This document shows positions 22,922 to 33,335 of a stretch of DNA of 64,000 nt, in pieces. This stretch comes from Axinella damicornis (lineage: Eukaryota; Porifera; Demospongiae; Axinellida; Axinellidae). A program made the position numbers and the translations under genes. The stretch covers positions 12,522,781 to 12,586,780 of the forward strand of contig OZ007508.1 in NCBI GenBank assembly GCA_963931865.1. Reading direction: 5' to 3'. Positions within the stretch are counted from its first letter, which is position 1, and the number at the start of each line of letters is the position of its first letter. A model generated the notes under the pieces. It had not been told where the DNA came from, did not search any database, and was given only the letters and a program-made list of their open reading frames with translations.

Positions 22922-25900
22922 ATGACTCCCTGTGAGCCCAAATGGACTTCACGTGTACATATTATGACAGCTGCATTCTGTGTTTCCCTGACAGTTCTCG
23001 ACTTCAACCAGATGGCTACAAGAGGAAGCTCCTCTCGTCATCTCATCCAATTAGTATGAGGTAGGCTACATGTAGGTATAGCTTTGTTTCTTCTATGACC
23101 AGCTTGAGTTGATCCAGTCTGCCTGCGTTTACTCCCCCCCCCCCCCCCCCCCCCCCCCCCCCATTGCAGGCAGAATGGTAGTGGTGAGGCAGTTGATCAA
23201 GCTGCTGCAGCGAATACGACAGACGGTGCTTCACAGTCAACAAGCCTTGATGCCGCTACAAGTGCTGAGTCAGCAAGTATGACTACAGGTGTGCTCTATA
23301 CCTGAAGCATGATACTATGAGTTTATGGTTGAGTTAAAAGATGGGATGTATGTTTCACTCTGACTCTCTTTTTCTTCCCGACTATAGCTCCAGGCTCATC
23401 CACTTCACTGACAGCTATGCCAGTGACAACAGGAGTAGTGGTGGGGGGAGGGGGAGATCCTCCTGCATCTGATGGTCTCACAGACGAAGAAAGGAGAATG
23501 GTGGGATAGAAGTGATATAGTTTGTTACTAAACTTTTGCATATTACAGTTTTTGTTACGTCTCTTAGACCATACATGAATATTTTATGAGGCAGAAATTT
23601 GCAGGCTTCCACAGGAGGTTAAAGCCCTCATGCAATTCATTATGGGGTGTGGTCTGAGTACGATGAAGTCCTCCCGTTTGGACATTAAACTCCCTTCGGA
23701 ATCCTCAGGCGCAGTGTTAATTGGTTCGGGACACACCCTCAACAGATTAATACTTCCTGAGACTTCTCAAGGTTGTTAAAGCCCTCTTGTGGGCTCTATC
23801 CATTATGTATTACTGTAGTTCTCTCCTCCCAGTTGAGCAATGAAATGTGTGATATTCTCTATCTTTGAGGAAGAGCTTGTGCTAGTTTCCTAATATCAAC
23901 ATTTTAACGTGTGTGCGTGTGCGTGCGTGCATGCGTGACGGAAGTGGGATGTTCGTGGGGTGGGATCGGGACTAGACTAGTGACGCGCGACCTTCGTACT
24001 TCAATTTACTGAACTTCAAACTCGGCAAGGAATATTCGAGAGCATTGTGGAATCTGCCAGAACAGCTGCGGCTACAAGCGCACTCAATTGGGGAGCAGCA
24101 GCTGAAGCAGACGCAATCGGGGAGCAGCAGCCGAATAGGATACAATCGGGGAGCAGTTGAAGCAGACGCAATCGGGGAGCAGCAGCTGAAGCGGACGCAA
24201 GCGGCAAGCAGCAGCTGAAGCGGACAAAATCAGGGAGCAGCAGTTGAAGCGGATCGATGTAATCAGGGAGCAGCGGCTGAAGTGAAGCGGACGCGATTGG
24301 GGAGCAGCAGCTGAAGCGGACGCAATTGGGGGGCTAGCAGCAGCTCTGCAAAGAGAGTTGTCTGGTATCGGATTACTCATGTAAGAGAGTAGGGGGAAGT
24401 AGCTGAGTGAGCGAGCTACTTGTAAAGGTCTTCTTTCCATTAGTTTCAGCTAGAGAATGAGCAGCTGTTTGACCAGATGAGCTCATTGGTGGATGAGGTG
24501 AGGCAGATTGAGGGGAAGGTCATTGAGATCTCACGACTGCAGGAAGTCTTTGCAGAGAAAGTGCTGCAACAGGTAGGGGCACAAGTCCATGCGTATGATT
24601 GCAACAAGTGTATAATACTTCTCTGAGGAACTTGTTGCTTGGGTTGATGAAGCATCGAGCAACTGCCCTAGCCTCGTTCCCAGGCCCTCTCAAGCTCTGC
24701 ATGTGTGACCTTTGAACTGAGCTGTATTTTGGGGTTAACTGACGGCATGAGACTTTCATCTTGTGATGTCATGTCCGGCAATTTTCTTGGGATTTAGGCT
24801 CTGCACCAGCAGAAAGGGCGGGACAGGGGGTAGTAGGCAGGTTTAGGCACTCGGCCGAGGTAACTTGGCTGCTTCTGGTGGGTTTGAATTTCCCTCCTGC
24901 CAAAAACTAATGGTCCTAAGGTAGAACTACATTAACTTCTCCAAAATGTTCAGAGAAGGTCATGGTTCTGGCATTCATCGAATAGCATTGATTGTATATC
25001 ACTATCACCGTTGAGAATTATAAAACAGCGTTTCGACTACTCTGTTGCAGCCTTCATCATGCAATATACAGACACACAGGTAACTAGTACGTACTAGCTC
25101 ACTGTGTGTCCTGATGAAGACTGCCAAAGAGTAGTTGAAGCGTCATGTTTTAATATTCTCACCAGTGAAAGTCAGATATACAATCGAAACTCTTTACTTC
25201 TCCACCTTTAATAAAGGAAAGCATTAATGTCTACTCAATAACTGGTCTTTTGTTTGCTGTTGATGTAGGCAGATGAACTGGACACAGTAGCTCATGTGAC
25301 AGTTGAAGCTTCTGAGAATGTCAAGACTGGAAATGAGCAAGTTAGACAGGTGAGCCAATGGCCATGTTCCCACCATACCCACCATGAATATTCTTATGTG
25401 GTGCCGTGGAGCCGAGGGCCAGATAAGTGATAGTGCAAGGTAGCTTACTGCACGTACTAGTCTATAGCCATCACAGGTACACAGTGCACCACCTGCAGTG
25501 AGCAATTTCGAACCAAAGTGAAATCAGCAGTAATGATGATCGTTTCATACGTCATAATGTAAATCACTTCTTGCTCTTAATGTGCATGCAACTGCTCCAT
25601 GTCTTGCACGTCCATGCTCTCACTCAACTTGAACAATGGTAACTAATACCACAGTTAGGGAACTTAGTGATGCAATCTGATCATGAAGTTTCCTTGAGCA
25701 GAGCACTCACCGTGTCTGTCTCTATTTTGCCATTGCCTGGCCTCTCTCTCTTAAGCATTTTCAGCTGCCAATCTCTCCTGCCAAGCTTCTCTCATACTCT
25801 CCAGTCTTTGTTCATCAGTCCCAGCTGCCAATCTCTCCTGCTGAGGTGTTCTCATACTCTGCAGTCTGGCATCTCTTTGTTCAGCTGCCAATCTCTCCTG

Positions 25901-26658
25901 CTGAGCTGTTCTCATACTTTCCAGTCTGGCATCTCTTTGTTCAGCAGTCTCAGCAGCACGTCTTGCTCTGTCGCTTTCTCGTCATTGCCTAAGTACAATG
26001 TTTAGTTTGCAGGTTGCAACGTGGGGTTGCTAGTGAGACCGTATGAAATGTTGATTGCAAGATCAAAAGACGCCCAAAATAAGAGCTGTGAATGACTTAC
26101 GGCACAACGTACGATACTAATAAATAATTCACAGCAAACTTGTCTATGTGGACTCACTCTGCTCGCCCCAATAGCTAGCCTCGTTCCCAGTCCCCTGCCC
26201 AGCTCTTTAAAATTGTCACTAGCAGCAACGAACAGCTGGGAAGTGCCTGGGAATGAGACTATGTACATGTCGATGTTGTTTCCCCACTGTTTCCATACTT
26301 GTATGACATGTTCTGGTTTGGGCCCTGGTGGTGGACAGTGGTTTTGCACGTTTGAGATGTCATTATTATTGCATGTGTGCATACAGTAAAACCTCTGAAC
26401 AGGTGCAATTACTGAGCGCCTGTGAACGAAGCTATTCCCCAACCTGTCCTCTATTGAGAGATTTCACTGTATCTTCATTTTCCTGCTTGTATGGGACACC
26501 GTACCCTAGACTTGTCCCATGCACCTCGTCATTGTGATGTTTGGTTTATGCTTATGTACCTACAGGCTATCAAGAACAAGGCTAGCTTTCGATTGTGGAT
26601 TCTACTTATCTTGGTTGTGTGTTCTTTTGCTTTGATCTTCCTGGACTGGTACAGTTGA
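19687..26658 (+). CDS. STX18: Syntaxin-18, complete 11-exon gene
   Basis: Qa-SNARE of the ER that acts in Golgi-to-ER retrograde fusion with Sec20/BNIP1, USE1 and Sec22b. Exons: 19,687-19,842; 20,961-21,028; 21,961-22,076; 22,536-22,613; 22,688-22,754; 22,995-23,060; 23,170-23,288; 23,388-23,500; 24,444-24,572; 25,269-25,349; 26,566-26,658. All have GT-AG ends and the phases agree, giving 361 aa (human about 335). N-terminal syntaxin-18 region: [17 protein letters not shown], then [15 protein letters not shown] (exon 2), [18 protein letters not shown] (exon 3) and [15 protein letters not shown] (exon 5). Exons 6-8 encode a low-complexity Ser/Thr/Ala/Gly linker. The SNARE helix spans exons 9-10 ([42 protein letters not shown]) with the zero-layer Gln at the exon 9/10 junction. 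Exon 11 is a C-terminal anchor ([20 protein letters not shown]). Exon 4's acceptor was chosen at 22,535 because only it keeps frame. Introns carry hairpins, poly-C tracts, one copy of the GC-rich minisatellite element and a repeat-peptide relic. Confidence 0.95.
20096..20155. repeat. Hairpin, TTGTTCC(T/C)AGGCCCGAGAGAGGG
   Basis: TTGTTCCTAGGCCCGAGAGA pairs with TCTCTCGGACTTGGGAACAA. A TTCCCAGG-family member in STX18 intron 1. Confidence 0.7.
20399..20450. repeat. Hairpin, CCATGGATAATAGAG
   Basis: ACCATGGATAATAGAG and CTCTATTATCCATGGT flank a loop of about 20 bp in STX18 intron 1. Confidence 0.75.
21230..21268. mobile_element. TTCCCAGG hairpin element with near 9-bp flanking repeat
   Basis: TAGCTTTGTTCCAGGCC and GGCCTGGGAACGAGGCTA form the arms. 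The flanks read GGTGCTAC on the left and GGTGCTAT on the right, consistent with a slightly mutated 9-bp target-site duplication as in the 34-kb copies. Confidence 0.55.
21611..21661. mobile_element. TTCCCAGA hairpin element
   Basis: TAGTCTCGTTCCCAGACCCT pairs with AGGGTCTGGGCATGAGACTA. It is very close in sequence to 34,866-34,919 and lies in STX18 intron 2. Confidence 0.7.
22881..22919. repeat. Poly-C tract in STX18 intron 5
   Basis: About 39 consecutive C. A second run of about 26 C lies at 23,137-23,162 in intron 6. Lengths are likely unreliable in the assembly. Confidence 0.9.
23895..24425. mobile_element. GC-rich minisatellite-bearing dispersed element, copy 2
   Basis: The same order of blocks as the copy at 4129-4716 (GTGTGTGCGTG run, GACGGAAGTGGG, GTGACGCGCGACCTTCGTAC, GGGGAGCAGCAGCTGAAGCG array, GAGAGTTGTC, terminal GTAGCTGAGTGAGCGAGCTAC). 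It lies in STX18 intron 8, ending about 20 bp before exon 9. Confidence 0.75.
24990..25205. mobile_element. Fold-back element, about 215 bp
   Basis: ATTGTATATC ... GAATTATAAAACAGCGTTTC, GACTACTCTGTTGCAG, CTTCATCATG is mirrored by CATCAGGACAC/GATGAAGACTGCCAAAGAG, TAGTTGAAGCGTCATGTTTT, AATATTCTCACC, ATATACAAT. The short central sequence includes CTAGTACGTACTAG. It lies in STX18 intron 9. No coding. Confidence 0.6.
25765..25990 (-). pseudogene. Repeat-peptide (about 19-aa unit) coding relic
   Basis: Antisense within STX18 intron 10, the minus strand reads [20 protein letters not shown], then [20 protein letters not shown] and a third diverged unit, ending in a stop. Period is about 19-20 residues. 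This AE(T)xEQRxARLxxxRxxQ pattern resembles the STPR-type repeat peptides that I associate with Helitron- and other transposon-linked proteins. There is no start and no flanking domain. On the plus strand the same DNA appears as a tandem repeat of about 60 bp (CAGCTGCCAATCTCTCCTGC). Confidence 0.5.
26171..26265. repeat. TTCCCAG hairpin, longer member
   Basis: TAGCCTCGTTCCCAG/CTGGGAATGAGACTA outer arms and CCCAGCT/AGCTGGG inner arms, in STX18 intron 10. Confidence 0.65.
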
Positions 26659-27738
26659 TAAACTTTGAATTAATTTTGTCATTTCAATCACACATCCACT
26701 TTTGAGTATTGATGTAGGAGTCAGTGTTGAAAGCCACAACCAAATTGTTAATTCAGGTCTAACATAGAAATGTACTATTTCTACTGGATACACCAAGGTC
26801 ACGATGTGATGGTGCCTGGCTATATAATTACTACAGCAGGTATGGAAGGTACAAGGTAGCTGTAAGGGCTTTAGGGTTAATCTGTGGTTATGTGAATAAT
26901 TAGTCTCATTCCCAGCCGTCCATGCGCGGGCGTGGATGTCTGGGTGCGAGACTAAAGTACACTTGGCTACCATTTCATAAATTGCATTAATTGGAGCCAT
27001 CCATGCACGAGCGTGATGGATGTCTGGGCACGAGACTAATAACACTCGACTACCATTGCATAAAATTACATTAGGTAATTGGGGAATGCCATTAATTAAA
27101 GCTAGCCACATCCAGAGAATGGGTGTAGCTAAAAACTGCATGGTGAATCATGATCACTGTCTGCTGAACTATCTGCCATGCATGTGCCTGTTCAGAGTAT
27201 AGCTATAAGTCTTCAGGCATCATTCTGATCAATTGCTCCTACCAGTTGTATACTGGCCAGCTGTATAGGAGTGTGTGTGGGAGGGAGATGGGTGAGGTAT
27301 GGGCATGTACGTATACGTACTTGTTATATTATTATATTGTCCATAAATATATTCAAGAAAGTTAACTGAGCCCAGCAATATAAATGTGGTGGAGGCCGTT
27401 GTTCGTAAATACGAGAGTCATTCATGCATGTAGCAGTCCAGCTGTCAGTCCCATAAATTAATTATACATCCACATCATGTAGCTTTCACACACACAGTGC
27501 AAGCATGAGCTGCTAATTATCAGCTGCTTACCAAATCACACAAAGATAGATCACATTACTGACTAAGATAGCAATAGTCTATAGGAAAGATGCAACTTAA
27601 AGCTATAGGTAACAAAACTCTTCTTCCATGCAAGCATGCATGATTGTCATCCTGCTAACATAGCTACTTTGTACAACCACACATTATCATGGCAAAATAC
27701 TAATGAATGACTCACTAGTGATCACCGGCCTGTATCAA
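26659..27738. other. 3' flank of STX18, intergenic
   Basis: Two TTCCCAG/TCTGGG hairpin relatives (26,901-26,956 and about 26,990-27,040). No gene is seen. It separates the convergent ends of STX18 (plus) and the beta-helix gene (minus). Confidence 0.45.
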
Positions 27739-30700
27739 TCAGCATGAGTGGCTCTCGAAGCTCAGTGGAGGTTGTGGGATCATGGAGATACTGAGCGTGT
27801 GGAGCTTGAGTGGCTCTGGACGTTCAACAATAGTCATGGAGGGAGCATTTGAAATATGGTCATGGCTACCATTAGCAGCTTCATCAAAACCACCTTCATT
27901 CTGATCCTCTTTAAGATGGCATAGCTGGTGAATTCTTTGCTGCAGTTTGGGCCCCACTTGCTGATACATGTGGTAGACTAGGACCCCAACAAACGTAGCA
28001 AATGCTATACCAACTGAGATGTAGGTAACAGCAGCCTGGCTGTCTGGCTTTTCAGCAAGCCTCACAGAGTAAGTGGCTGCAGCAAGGATGCCTAGATTGA
28101 GAATGAAAGAGACTTCAAGGACATCAAGGTGCAACTTCTTGTGTATCAGACCAGTGAAGCGGGTTAATGATAATAGTCCAATAACTACAACTTCAATTGC
28201 CAGAAGATTATGACCGGGATCAGCAGACACAAGAGAAAGCAAAACAAATACAGGATAAAGAACACAGCGGAGGCAAAGCATCAGTCCAGTCCAATACCGA
28301 TGTTGATCTCTGTACGGTGCTTGGTAAGCATCAAGGAATGGCTTTATTCTGGGACTGTTGATCCAACGGAAGAACCTTCGATTGGATTTTGCTTGAAGCC
28401 ACTGTCCCACAGTGAGGAGGATCGTGTAGGGAAGAAAGAAGACCAGAAATGCCAGCAAAGCTACAAGAAAAAGGGCAATGTGTTTTCCACGAATGTACGG
28501 GATGTTCCCGTCGTATTGCCACACAGCAACCTGCACACCATCAGGATAGTCCAGGAAGGTGAAATACAATGTAGCAATGATGGTACGAAGGAGCTTTGCA
28601 TAGGAAAGGAGGAAAAGGGTTGCCAGAACTGCAACTGGATTGGAGCCAAAAACTTTCATAATCCTTGAAGAGTATTCGCTACCAATTATTATCAGACCCA
28701 CTAAGCCCCATACGTACAGAGGAAAGACAAACTGTAGCCAAGTTTTAACATATGCATCCATTCCATCAAAGAAACACGTCTCAACACCCAAGTCAAGATT
28801 AAGCCAGGCTATGAACACTGTCAGAATGTTGGTTTCATTGGGTGGGAAGAAGATTGATCGATTGACTGCAATAATGTTAGCATAGAAGATCAGGCTATTA
28901 ATAGTTCCAGCTGCAACTGTGAGCTTGAAAACGAGCAGCAGGAGAACTAAAGCAATCCCAGCCAGGGCAAATGGAACGAGCAGCAAAATGTAAACGTTGG
29001 AACACAGCAAGCATTTTGAGCTACCAAGTGCGAGGCTAAAGCCTGATTTACACCCTCCACATAAGAGACCTGACCTGTTGTTCTCACATTGTTTGTCAGT
29101 ATCATTAAAAGTGAGACTGATGTTGGCTGATATGCAGTAATCGAATGGGCAGTGTGGATGGAGAATTAATCCTTGAAATATGCTGTCGTATCCTACCCAG
29201 AACTCTCCGCTGCGTTCTAGTGTTCGTTCTGTTACATCACATCTGGTGGTATACTTCTGAAGCCTTGGTTCGCACTCACAGATCCTCTCAGATGGATTCA
29301 AGCTAAACCCATGTGGACAGTCAAGAAACTCCAAGGAGATGTCTAGAAGCTTTCCATTAGTTGAACATGGTCCATCTGCATACAGTACTAATGTACCGCT
29401 GTTGTTGGTAGCTGATGAATGAACTTGGTAGTCAAGTTCGGTGCAGTTACTTAGCACATTTTGGGTATCTTGGAATGGTGCCAATGAAACATTCTTGTTT
29501 GTGCCAATGAAGAACGCTCGAACTATTGCAGGAATAATTCCATCTCTCTGTCCAGTTGCAACCACAGGAAGTTTGAGCATTTCACCTGGATACAATTGCA
29601 TCTGCCTATCTGACTCTGAGGTGCTACAGTTCATGACCCCATCTTTACACAGGCAGACCTGAAATGGTTCAGAAGAGATACTGTTTGGTTTAAGTTCCAA
29701 ATTTGGTATATGCCAGTTGAAACTGCTAACACCTTGAAAGAAGCACCTCTCTAGATTTGTAACGTCAGGAAGACAATAAGAAATGGGATCAGAATCTTTC
29801 ACGTACACTGCTCCACCGTATTCTGTTGCATTGTTACTATCCATAGTGAAAGTTGTACTCTGAGAGAGGAAATTGAATGAATTTACCAGATACTCTCCCC
29901 CGCCTCTTGTAGCAGTGTTTCCTGTGAAGCTGCTGTTTCCATTGAAGTGGAGTAATGTTCCAGACCCATAGATCCCACCGCCTAGCAACTGTGCTGAATT
30001 TGAGCTGAAACTGGTCCTTCCACCGAATGTGAGATTGCTGTTCTCTGAATAAACTCCTCCAGCAGAGTACATTGCCGAGTTACCACTAATAATATTACGT
30101 CCTTGCAAACTTAAAACACTGTTCTCTGTGTAGACTGCTCCTCCATGAATCGTTGCTGAATTTTTCATGAAAATTGATGAGCACGAATCACTGTCTCCTG
30201 TGTGTATCCCATTGTTGTCTGAACTGTTTCCGGTGATACTGAGAGCACCTCCTATTGCATAGATTCCTCCACCAATCCCACCTGAGTTTTTTCTGAAAGT
30301 ACTATTTCCGATGAGGTTGAGGCTGCTGTAGAGGGCATAGATCCCCCCACCCGCCCTGTGAGCTGAGTTGTTTCCGAAAATACTGTTACCATTCAAGTTG
30401 ACTGTACTAGAAACTGAACGGATTCCTCCGCCAGAGTGTACAGCCGAGTTGTTTCCAAATATACTGCTTCCTCTGAAATTTAGAGTGCTAGTCAGGGCCA
30501 TAATTCCTCCACCAAATTCAGCTGAGTTGTTCCCAATAATACTGTCACCATTAAAATTTAAAACAGTGTTGTACACTGCACCAATTCCTCCGCCAAAACG
30601 TGCTGCTGAATTGTTTCCAAAAGTAGTGTTTCCACTGAAGTTTAAAGTGCTGTTCAAGTGGGCAAAAATTCCCCCACCATAAAGTACAGCTGAGTTTTTC

Positions 30701-31593
30701 TGGAAAACACTGTTACCACTGAAATTACTGATGGTATTGAACCTTGCATAAATTCCTCCACCATGTCGTGCAGCTGAGTTGCTTCTAAAAGTGCTGCTTC
30801 CACTGAAGTTTAAGAAAGTGCTGTTCTGGGCCAAAATTCCTCCACCACACTTTATAGCTGAGTTGTTCCTGAAAATACCGTTACCATTGAAAGTCATGAG
30901 AGTGTAGTACTCTGCGTAAATTCCTCCACCAAATGTGGCCGAGTTAACTCCGAAAATTGTGTTTCCTTTGAACGTCAAGGTGCTAATGTTTGCATAAATC
31001 CCTCCTCCAAAGCAAAAGCAAGTGTAATTATTCCTGCATCTCATGCAGTTGCTTGTAAAATGGTTACTTCCCCTCAGGTCCACGCTACTGTGGAACACCC
31101 CCAGTGCAGTACCAACACTGTCCTGAAATGAGCAGTTGGAAATGGTGGTGTCCAATACTGAATGAACTGATACTCCATATTTGGTTGGATGACTGTGTAT
31201 AACTGCATCCTTGCCACAAGAGTTGATTGTCAATCCACGCATTGCCATGTGAGAAATGTTTCTGAATGAAAAGCCAACAAATCCGTGGCACACAATCCTT
31301 GTTGCATGACTATCTGCAGAGGAAAAAATCTCAAAACCGCTGACGTTCTCCACTGTAAAGTTCACACTGAGGACATGGTTCCCAGGCAGGAGTAGCAGTG
31401 TGGTGTTGGAGGTGACATTGTGCAGAAGTTGGTGTGCATACTCAGAGAGTGTGTAACAGGTTTCTTCAGGACACGATGTGTTGGCAGTAGGCTTGATGTA
31501 GTGGGTGGCGTAACCAGAGCAGGTGGTGGAGAGGAATAGGAGAGGCAGCAAGGATCCTATGACAAGGTGCTCCAACCTTGGTGACCCAGCCAT
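27739..31593 (-). CDS. Secreted beta-helix repeat / multi-TM receptor-like protein, intronless
   Basis: 1284 aa, single exon. Residues 1-28 are a signal peptide (VIGSLLPLLFLSTTCSG). Residues 30-190 form a Cys-containing lead-in to a right-handed beta-helix. About 195-600 contain some fourteen imperfect repeats of 22-27 residues with FxGNxxFxxNSAxxxGGGIYA. This is the pattern of chlamydial Pmp-like repeats and parallel beta-helix proteins; many NxS/T sites suggest glycosylation outside the cell. About 605-745 is a Cys-poor spacer. About 758-866 is a Cys-rich module (ICECEPRL ... CPFDYC ... LLCGGCKSGFSLALGSSKCL). About 868-1210 holds nine or ten hydrophobic segments, the first VYILLLVPFALAGIALVLLL. 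A cytoplasmic tail of about 75 residues follows. I know such GGGIY plus multi-TM proteins from predicted proteomes of sponges and other invertebrates; the function is not established. The start was chosen because it gives a clean signal peptide. Intron absence contrasts with STX18 and the TTYH genes and could reflect retroposition or lineage-specific single-exon expansion. Confidence 0.82.
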   Translation of the reverse strand: MAGSPRLEHLVIGSLLPLLFLSTTCSGYATHYIKPTANTSCPEETCYTLSEYAHQLLHNVTSNTTLLLLPGNHVLSVNFTVENVSGFEIFSSADSHATRIVCHGFVGFSFRNISHMAMRGLTINSCGKDAVIHSHPTKYGVSVHSVLDTTISNCSFQDSVGTALGVFHSSVDLRGSNHFTSNCMRCRNNYTCFCFGGGIYANISTLTFKGNTIFGVNSATFGGGIYAEYYTLMTFNGNGIFRNNSAIKCGGGILAQNSTFLNFSGSSTFRSNSAARHGGGIYARFNTISNFSGNSVFQKNSAVLYGGGIFAHLNSTLNFSGNTTFGNNSAARFGGGIGAVYNTVLNFNGDSIIGNNSAEFGGGIMALTSTLNFRGSSIFGNNSAVHSGGGIRSVSSTVNLNGNSIFGNNSAHRAGGGIYALYSSLNLIGNSTFRKNSGGIGGGIYAIGGALSITGNSSDNNGIHTGDSDSCSSIFMKNSATIHGGAVYTENSVLSLQGRNIISGNSAMYSAGGVYSENSNLTFGGRTSFSSNSAQLLGGGIYGSGTLLHFNGNSSFTGNTATRGGGEYLVNSFNFLSQSTTFTMDSNNATEYGGAVYVKDSDPISYCLPDVTNLERCFFQGVSSFNWHIPNLELKPNSISSEPFQVCLCKDGVMNCSTSESDRQMQLYPGEMLKLPVVATGQRDGIIPAIVRAFFIGTNKNVSLAPFQDTQNVLSNCTELDYQVHSSATNNSGTLVLYADGPCSTNGKLLDISLEFLDCPHGFSLNPSERICECEPRLQKYTTRCDVTERTLERSGEFWVGYDSIFQGLILHPHCPFDYCISANISLTFNDTDKQCENNRSGLLCGGCKSGFSLALGSSKCLLCSNVYILLLVPFALAGIALVLLLLVFKLTVAAGTINSLIFYANIIAVNRSIFFPPNETNILTVFIAWLNLDLGVETCFFDGMDAYVKTWLQFVFPLYVWGLVGLIIIGSEYSSRIMKVFGSNPVAVLATLFLLSYAKLLRTIIATLYFTFLDYPDGVQVAVWQYDGNIPYIRGKHIALFLVALLAFLVFFLPYTILLTVGQWLQAKSNRRFFRWINSPRIKPFLDAYQAPYRDQHRYWTGLMLCLRCVLYPVFVLLSLVSADPGHNLLAIEVVVIGLLSLTRFTGLIHKKLHLDVLEVSFILNLGILAAATYSVRLAEKPDSQAAVTYISVGIAFATFVGVLVYHMYQQVGPKLQQRIHQLCHLKEDQNEGGFDEAANGSHDHISNAPSMTIVERPEPLKLHTLSISMIPQPPLSFESHSC

Positions 31594-32009
31594 ATTCCAG
31601 TGCTGTTATGCAAAAGTAATAATCACATGCTCAATGGAGTGACAAATAGTGTTCACATTATAGTATCTGACAATGCTGTTCACTAATTTTACAACACTAC
31701 ACAAGTGTATCGTATATTATTCAGCTATTTGAGAGCAGGGACTAATCTAGTGCATTCACATGTAGTGCTTGTCATTGAAAACACAGTACTCTTATGGATT
31801 CCAAATTTGAGACATTAGTTATAGCTATTGAACAAAATTAATGGCATGTGCATGCCAATGGAATTGTTCAAGCATGGCAATAAGTGCACATTACCGGTCG
31901 CAAGCAGAATGCTAAGTACATCTCAATAGTAGTGAGTGCAGTTGTGTGGCACATGTAATGGTTATGATCATGATCAGCAGATGCATCCCATGACCTTATG
32001 AGCTGCAAC
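31594..32009. other. Upstream region of the beta-helix gene
   Basis: No exon is seen. It would contain the promoter of the minus-strand gene, but no TATA box or other clear motif could be assigned. Confidence 0.35.
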
Positions 32010-32705
32010 TAAGGTGACCATCCATGAATCATGATGCTTTGCAGTGGCACATTCCACAGTGGAGGGGGCACTGAGATGCAATTATGGTGGTGACCCACAG
32101 CCTGCATGATTAAAACAACTCTTCCCTTTTTAAAATGGGAAGGGTTATCAATACATTAAGATTTTAACGTGTGTGTGTCTGTCTGTCAGTCTGTGCTTGA
32201 CGGAAGTGGGATGTTCGTGGGGCGGGACTGGACTATAGTGACGCGCGACCTTCGTACTTTAATTTATTTACATGTACTGAACCTCGAACTCCGCGAAGAA
32301 TGTTCGGGCCCGGGTATGCAATCGGGGAGCAGCAGTCGAAGCGGACGCGATCGGGCGGCGAGCAGCAGCTGAAGCGGGCGCAATCGGGGAGCAGCAGCTG
32401 GACGCGAGGCGGAGGCAAACGGGGAGCGCGAGCAGCAGTGGAAGCGGATGCCGCAATCGGGCCCGGGAGCAGCAGCTGAAGCGGACGCAAGCGGCGAGCA
32501 GCAGCTGAAGCGGACGCAATCGGGGAGAAGCAGCTCTTCAGAGAGCTGTCCGGCGCCGTATTACGCACGGTAGGCGAACAAGGGGGAAGTAGCTGAGCGA
32601 GCGAAGCGAGCTCAGCTACTTGTAATAATTATTGTTTTAACAAGGCTCTGGGTCACCCCCTCCACTGTGGAATGCGCCACTGCAAAGCATCATGGATGGT
32701 CACCT
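32010..32705. mobile_element. TIR element (GGTGACC...GGTCACC) interrupted by another element
   Basis: Left arm 32,012-32,070 (GGTGACCATCCATGAATCATGATGCTTTGCAGTGGC..., CACAGTGGAGGGGG) is the reverse complement of right arm about 32,655-32,705 (CCCCCTCCACTGTGG ... CACTGCAAAGCATCATGGAT, GGTCACC). Inner arms TTAAAACAA / TTGTTTTAA flank the inserted minisatellite element. Relatives occur at 51,862-51,935 and 53,165-53,265. Confidence 0.7.
32147..32626. mobile_element. GC-rich minisatellite-bearing dispersed element, copy 3 (nested)
   Basis: Same blocks as copies 1 and 2, including TATCAATACATTAAGATTTT, GTGACGCGCGACCTTCGTAC, AGCAGCAGCTGAAGCGGACG units, GAGAGCTGTCCGGCGCCG and the terminal hairpin AGCTGAGCGAGCG/CGAGCTCAGCT. 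It lies inside the TIR element above, so it is the younger insertion. Confidence 0.78.
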
Positions 32706-32933
32706 CAGTTACAGCTCATATAGTCATGGGATGCACCTGCTGATCATGTGTCATTGCAATATTCATAGCTGCGAGCAAGTCATGGGATGACAAAGGCATT
32801 GTAACTTCAACAATGTAGTTTCCACAGTGTGCATGATTACGGTACGTAGCACAAAAACTAATCATTACACATTCCTCAAGTAATTGTATATATATCACTG
32901 GGTATAATAGTCAATTAAAATAACCCATAGAGT

Positions 32934-33335
32934 GGTTACTCTGGTTTCAGTGATCATGAACTCCCATGCACTGAATGCAAACTAACCATGTATACGTATA
33001 CCACTAGCAATGCATACCTAACTGGTAAGTACCATGAAGAGAATGGACAAACATGTCTACCATCTGCCATTCCAAAGAGTCACACTTCATAAAGAACAAA
33101 CCTTTTAAAACATGCATGCACTTGTTACTAGCTGAAGTATAATATAGTAGGCCTATGCACGTGCTTGGTAGCTACTCACCCAGTTAGTTATGCATCCATC
33201 TGTTAACTCAGCTGATGTATCCATTGTTTGGCTCATTAACCAGAAATGTAAAGCATCATCTGCTAGTGAGTGGTAATTATCTGGTTAGTTTGCAGTGCAT
33301 GGGAGTTCACTGAAACCAGAGTAACCATTAATTTG
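32934..33335. mobile_element. MITE, about 400 bp, TIR GGTTACTCTGGTTTCAGTG
   Basis: The left end GTGGTTACTCTGGTTTCAGT GATCATGAACTCCCATGCAC ... GCAAACTAACCA is mirrored by TGGTTAGTTTGCAGTGCATG GGAGTTCACTGAAACCAGAG TAACCA on the right. The interior is AT-rich and non-coding. Confidence 0.75.

Noticed and set aside
28210..28885. Plus-strand open frames of 152 and 81 codons
   Set aside because: Shadow frames antisense to the 1284-aa beta-helix/TM protein.
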